Positions 33,103-35,666 of a stretch of DNA of 35,666 nt are shown here, in pieces. The notes below the pieces were generated by a model. It worked only from the letters and a program-made list of their open reading frames with translations. It was not told where the DNA came from and did not search any database. Made by a program: the position numbers and the translations under genes. Within the stretch, counting starts at the first letter, position 1. Each line of letters starts with the position of its first letter. The stretch lies in contig JAMOAW010000053.1 in NCBI GenBank assembly GCA_039908535.1, forward strand, positions 1 through 35,666, read 5' to 3'. Origin of the DNA: JAMOAW01 sp039908535 (lineage in GTDB: Bacteria; Pseudomonadota; Magnetococcia; Magnetococcales; JADFZT01).

Positions 33103-34137
33103 TTAATTTAAAGGACGAATAAAAACAATCAATTGAGACTCTTCTTGAGTAGGAAGAATGGTTAAATTAAACAGCAAAGAGAGGGTGTGGCCATTTTTAT
33201 GTAAACCGGTCTGTCGCCAAGTTTTGTTTTGTTCATTGCGTGAGTTGTTTTCTAAGGTTAAAAATTGTTCGAACTCCTTTTGTGCCATCTCTAAATGTTG
33301 TGGGGGAAGCAGGGTGAGGTGCAGGTTTTGACCGATCACTTCTTGGTTTGAGTAGCCAAACAGTTGTTCTGCGGCTGGATTCCAATAACGAATGGTGCCT
33401 TTTCTGTTTAACAATACGATACCGTCCAAAGCTGTATCCATCGTACGTAGAAAGCTTTCACGACTTTGCGCTAATTTTATCCGATCTTCTGCTATTTGAC
33501 GACGATCTTTGCCAAAATGGTGCCAGACCAGAAAAAAAATGAGCCATAAGGCGGGGATAGAAAAAAGGTTTAGTTGATTATAAAGATTAATAAAATCGGT
33601 TGATTGAAGGATTAACCAGGGAACATCATAATAAAATTCGAACGCTCCGCTAAACTCACCGCGATAGAGGATGGGGATATAGATTTCCACCACATCATTG
33701 GAAATAATTTGATTTTCTTGCGTTGTTTCAGTTTTACGAACCACTTTGGTATAAATATTTCCTTTGGCGACAATATCGCGAAAATAGGGAAAATTGTTGA
33801 TGGTACCGATCTCTTTGGTATCGGTTGAAAAAACGGTCTCTCCATTTCGAGAAAATGCTTTAATTTTTTGTAAATTAAAATGTTCCAATATTTCGACAAC
33901 AATAGGGGTGAATGAGGGGTCGAAGGCGGTGCGGGTAAACTCATTTTTGAAAGATAAGTGGGAGAGTGCCAAATGTTTAGCAGTTTTTTGGGCCTCTATT
34001 TCGATTGTTGTGAGGAGATGATTTTCCAATTCTGGTAAAAAAAAATGTCCATACAGGGGCAAAATCAAAATAATTAATGAACAAAATAGGAAAGAGAGAG
34101 CCAAATCGGTATGTTTTAAAAAGTAGATATACTTCAC
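33103..34137 (-). CDS. Membrane PAS sensor protein without output domain
   Basis: A 344-residue protein. TM1 is at about 12-34, a periplasmic segment of about 150 residues resembles a Cache-type fold (FSRNGETVFSTDT, NFPYFRDIV), TM2 lies at about 191-207 and a short linker leads to one cytoplasmic PAS domain (about 225-335; ALDGIVLLNRKG, RYWNPAAEQLFGYS). The chain ends at the PAS domain with no kinase, cyclase or methyl-accepting part. It may present a second input to the histidine kinase whose gene begins at the next base. It could instead have lost its output, but the sharp end at the PAS boundary and close packing with neighbours argue for a designed partner subunit. Confidence 0.85.
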   Translation of the reverse strand: MKYIYFLKHTDLALSFLFCSLIILILPLYGHFFLPELENHLLTTIEIEAQKTAKHLALSHLSFKNEFTRTAFDPSFTPIVVEILEHFNLQKIKAFSRNGETVFSTDTKEIGTINNFPYFRDIVAKGNIYTKVVRKTETTQENQIISNDVVEIYIPILYRGEFSGAFEFYYDVPWLILQSTDFINLYNQLNLFSIPALWLIFFLVWHHFGKDRRQIAEDRIKLAQSRESFLRTMDTALDGIVLLNRKGTIRYWNPAAEQLFGYSNQEVIGQNLHLTLLPPQHLEMAQKEFEQFLTLENNSRNEQNKTWRQTGLHKNGHTLSLLFNLTILPTQEESQLIVFIRPLN

Positions 34138-34144
34138 GGTATGA

Positions 34145-34582
34145 TTAGGTATCCTGGGTTAAAAGAACAAAAATAGTCCCTTCTTCAAAGTTGATGCGGC
34201 GCATTAAATTGTTAAGAAGAGGGAGAGTATTTTCCAAAAATTTATTTGAATTTTCTAAGAGAGTTTTTTTTTGTAGCCAGTTGTTCTCATATTGTAAAAA
34301 TTGCATGCTTAACTCCCCTAATTCGCGCAAGCTTTCCAGGCCGATCTGTTTTAAAGTTGGATCTTCAGATTCAGTTAGAATAGGGTATAAATCATAATCT
34401 TCGCGTATCAAATGGGTAATTAGATCTTGAATGAGATGTTTTAAATGGGTGATTAATAAATCGGCATGTTGTGATATTTTTTCTTTTTCAAGGAGGGGAA
34501 AAATAGTTTTTAAAAGGGTTATGATGGCCGTGTGCTCATTTTGAAACTCCAAGATTATATTTTGAAGTTGTGGAGTTTTCAT
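34145..34582 (-). CDS. Hemerythrin/HHE-like four-helix protein, metal site incomplete
   Basis: A 145-residue, entirely helical cytosolic protein. Helix 1 keeps the family NEHTAI with H17, and helix 2 has HLIREDYDLYP with H57 and E61, which match the first half of a hemerythrin-type di-iron site. The third-helix histidine has no clear counterpart, and the fourth helix reads RRINFEEGTIF, where the family has H-x3-EE. A full di-iron centre is therefore doubtful; it may bind one metal ion or none. The gene lies 7 bases before the PAS sensor and 36 bases after the receiver, inside the signalling operon, suggesting an O2/NO-related sensor or adaptor role (inference). AAGGA precedes the ATG. Confidence 0.7.
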   Translation of the reverse strand: MKTPQLQNIILEFQNEHTAIITLLKTIFPLLEKEKISQHADLLITHLKHLIQDLITHLIREDYDLYPILTESEDPTLKQIGLESLRELGELSMQFLQYENNWLQKKTLLENSNKFLENTLPLLNNLMRRINFEEGTIFVLLTQDT

Positions 34583-34618
34583 GGATAATTCCTTATGGTT
34601 AGAGCAGGATCTTTTTTA

Positions 34619-35017
34619 TTAGGGTATTAACCCAAAGGCCCGCATTTTTTCTTCGACTTTTTCTCTGTTAATCGGTTTGGATAGATAATCGGAGCAACTG
34701 CCACGGAAAAAAGCTTTGACCACTTGTTCTTCGGTATCCAATGCACTTACCATGAAAATAATGGCTTCTGAGGGGCCTTGCAGTCCATTTTCTTGTTCTA
34801 TCTGGCGAATCCGCTTGAGGGCGTCTTGTCCATCCATCTCGGGCATCATGATATCCAGGCAGATTAATTTATAAGGGTTACCATCCAGAACTGATAGTTC
34901 ATAGGCTTCAACGGCCTCCCGTCCATTGACAGTCAAGTCAATGTCGCCATGTTTAGAAAGAATTTTATCCAGTAACAGGCGGTTGTGAGCTTCGTCATCG
35001 CTAATTAAAATTCTCAT
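34619..35017 (-). CDS. Single-domain response regulator (CheY-like receiver)
   Basis: A 132-residue stand-alone receiver. The acidic pair is D7/D8, phospho-acceptor D55 lies in LDIMMPEMDG, the conserved Ser/Thr position is S91 in MVSALD, and K114 lies in LSKPI. All key residues are intact. It has no DNA-binding or enzymatic output, so it should act through protein contact, for instance as a phosphate sink or shuttle for the histidine kinase in the same operon. It is the first gene of that operon. AAAGGAT precedes the ATG. Confidence 0.93.
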   Translation of the reverse strand: MRILISDDEAHNRLLLDKILSKHGDIDLTVNGREAVEAYELSVLDGNPYKLICLDIMMPEMDGQDALKRIRQIEQENGLQGPSEAIIFMVSALDTEEQVVKAFFRGSCSDYLSKPINREKVEEKMRAFGLIP

Positions 35018-35078
35018 TTGATTCTGGATCCTTTGAATTTGCTGATTGATTTATATTTAAAAATCATCTTTATATGTT

Positions 35079-35107
35079 ATTTTATATGTTTAAAAAAAAT
35101 GCAGCAA
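35079..35107 (-). promoter_or_regulatory. Candidate sigma-70-type promoter of the signalling operon
   Basis: On the minus strand, TTGCTG (35107-35102) and TAAAAT (35084-35079) are spaced by 17 bases, about 60 bases upstream of the receiver start. The -10 is good and the -35 half-matches. Confidence 0.35.
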
Positions 35108-35136
35108 GGGGGAATTTGCATGACGATCTTTTAATA

Positions 35137-35300
35137 TATCGGAAAAATAGAAATCAAGACTTTGGGGGGCGGAGAACCGCCCCCCCCAATCCCCCCACCC
35201 TTTTCTTTTAATACTTTAAAAAAAAGAGGGGGGGTGGGGGATTCATCCCCCAAGGTTTTGTCTTGTATTTTAATGTTTTGCCCGAAGTGCATCATGTTCT
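35137..35300 (+). repeat. Structured intergenic repeat, full copy R6
   Basis: It holds TATCGGAAAAATAG, ATCAAGACTTTGG, hairpin GGGCGGAGAACCGCCC, CCCACCCTTTTCTTTTAA, the GGGGGATTCATCCCCC palindrome, the T-rich part and a decayed last hairpin (TTGCCCGAAGTGCA in place of TGCCCGCAGGGCA), ending at GTTCT. Confidence 0.87.
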
Positions 35301-35430
35301 TCGAGATTGATTTTTGATCTGTCATGAGCGATTTGGTTGAAAAATTATAAAGATGTGAATGTGGATATCGTAAGATTAACGTGTTGTTTTTGTTGTTTTT
35401 TATAAAATTTTTAATTTTGAATTATTTTCT

Positions 35431-35459
35431 TTGACGTAGGTAAAAAGTTCGTCTATCTT
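35431..35459 (+). promoter_or_regulatory. Strong promoter, probably rRNA operon P1
   Basis: TTGACG and TATCTT are separated by exactly 17 bases, with a very AT-rich UP-element-like stretch just upstream (35401-35430) and a G-rich discriminator (AAGGGGAG) after the -10, typical of growth-rate-controlled rRNA promoters. Confidence 0.65.
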
Positions 35460-35465
35460 AAGGGG

Positions 35466-35666
35466 AGTGAATGAGGAGACGGTGTTTTGCGGTAACGCAC
35501 CAAGTTGACGGTGTTTTATCGAGAGAGCTTGTGACTCATTGTAAAGTTTTAGTTGTGTAGGTTCTTTGACAATTTGGTAATCATTGATGTGGACGCTACG
35601 AGATAGGGTTTAAGTAGTAGTACGACCCGATTTAAATTAAGTAGCGTACATGATTAGATTGTGTGC
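35466..35666 (+). other. Putative rRNA operon leader with boxA-like element (cut by window end)
   Basis: GTTCTTTGACAATTTGG (35561-35577) resembles the rRNA leader boxA (E. coli TGCTCTTTAACAATTT). It follows the rRNA-like promoter, and no start codon or long frame is present. The window stops before any recognisable 16S start (no AGAGTTTGATC). From 35301 to 35430 I see nothing besides AT-rich sequence. Confidence 0.6.

Noticed and set aside
1..35666. tRNA genes, CRISPR arrays, transposases or phage genes
   Set aside because: No cloverleaf-like sequence with tRNA boxes, no direct-repeat array, and no transposase, integrase or phage motif in any supported gene.

Overview
The window looks like one contig of a Gram-negative, motile, respiratory bacterium with a large c-type cytochrome repertoire. 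It encodes outer-membrane lipoproteins, a beta-barrel, 18 CxxCH haem sites in six cytochromes of one region plus 6 in another two, many two-component sensors, c-di-GMP proteins and two sigma-54-type promoters. A member of the Pseudomonadota is most likely. A deep lineage such as the Magnetococcales would fit the gene style, but no taxonomic marker is complete here, so that is a guess. Both ends look like contig breaks: the left end is an inverted chimeric copy of a nearby kinase segment, and the right end stops inside what looks like the leader of a ribosomal RNA operon.

Layout. 1-2500: a GAF histidine kinase and a PilZ protein (minus strand), embedded in copies of a highly structured GC-hairpin repeat. 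2663-4815: two translationally coupled cytochromes, each with three mono-haem domains (minus). 4947-16430: a plus-strand block that I read as an extracellular electron-transfer / cytochrome-filament locus. It holds an NHL-propeller lipoprotein, an OmcE-like tetrahaem cytochrome behind its own sigma-54-type promoter and terminator, a parvulin-like chaperone without catalytic histidines, an outer-membrane beta-barrel, an inserted Uma2-type nuclease gene, then six genes in the mirror order A-B-C-C-B-A (A and B are secreted trihaem c7-type cytochromes, C are helical secreted proteins), closed by a second NHL lipoprotein. 16689-20714: a large hybrid histidine kinase. 20808-26714: a 1968-residue secreted adhesin-like protein with two seven-repeat FG-GAP propellers. 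26935-29238: an MCP with a nitrate-sensor-like (NIT) domain. 29361-35017: a tightly packed five-gene signalling operon (receiver, HHE-like protein, PAS sensor, histidine kinase, HD-GYP response regulator). 35400-35666: rRNA-type promoter and leader.

How it may work together (inference): the periplasmic trihaem cytochromes would carry electrons to an outer-membrane module of barrel and lipoproteins and onto a polymer of the tetrahaem cytochrome, with the parvulin-like protein assisting secretion or folding. The C proteins have no assigned function and are the most novel part. The signalling genes around the locus (c-di-GMP, chemotaxis, PAS/NIT sensing) and the large adhesin suggest control of surface attachment, but no direct regulatory link to the cytochromes is visible apart from the sigma-54-type sites.
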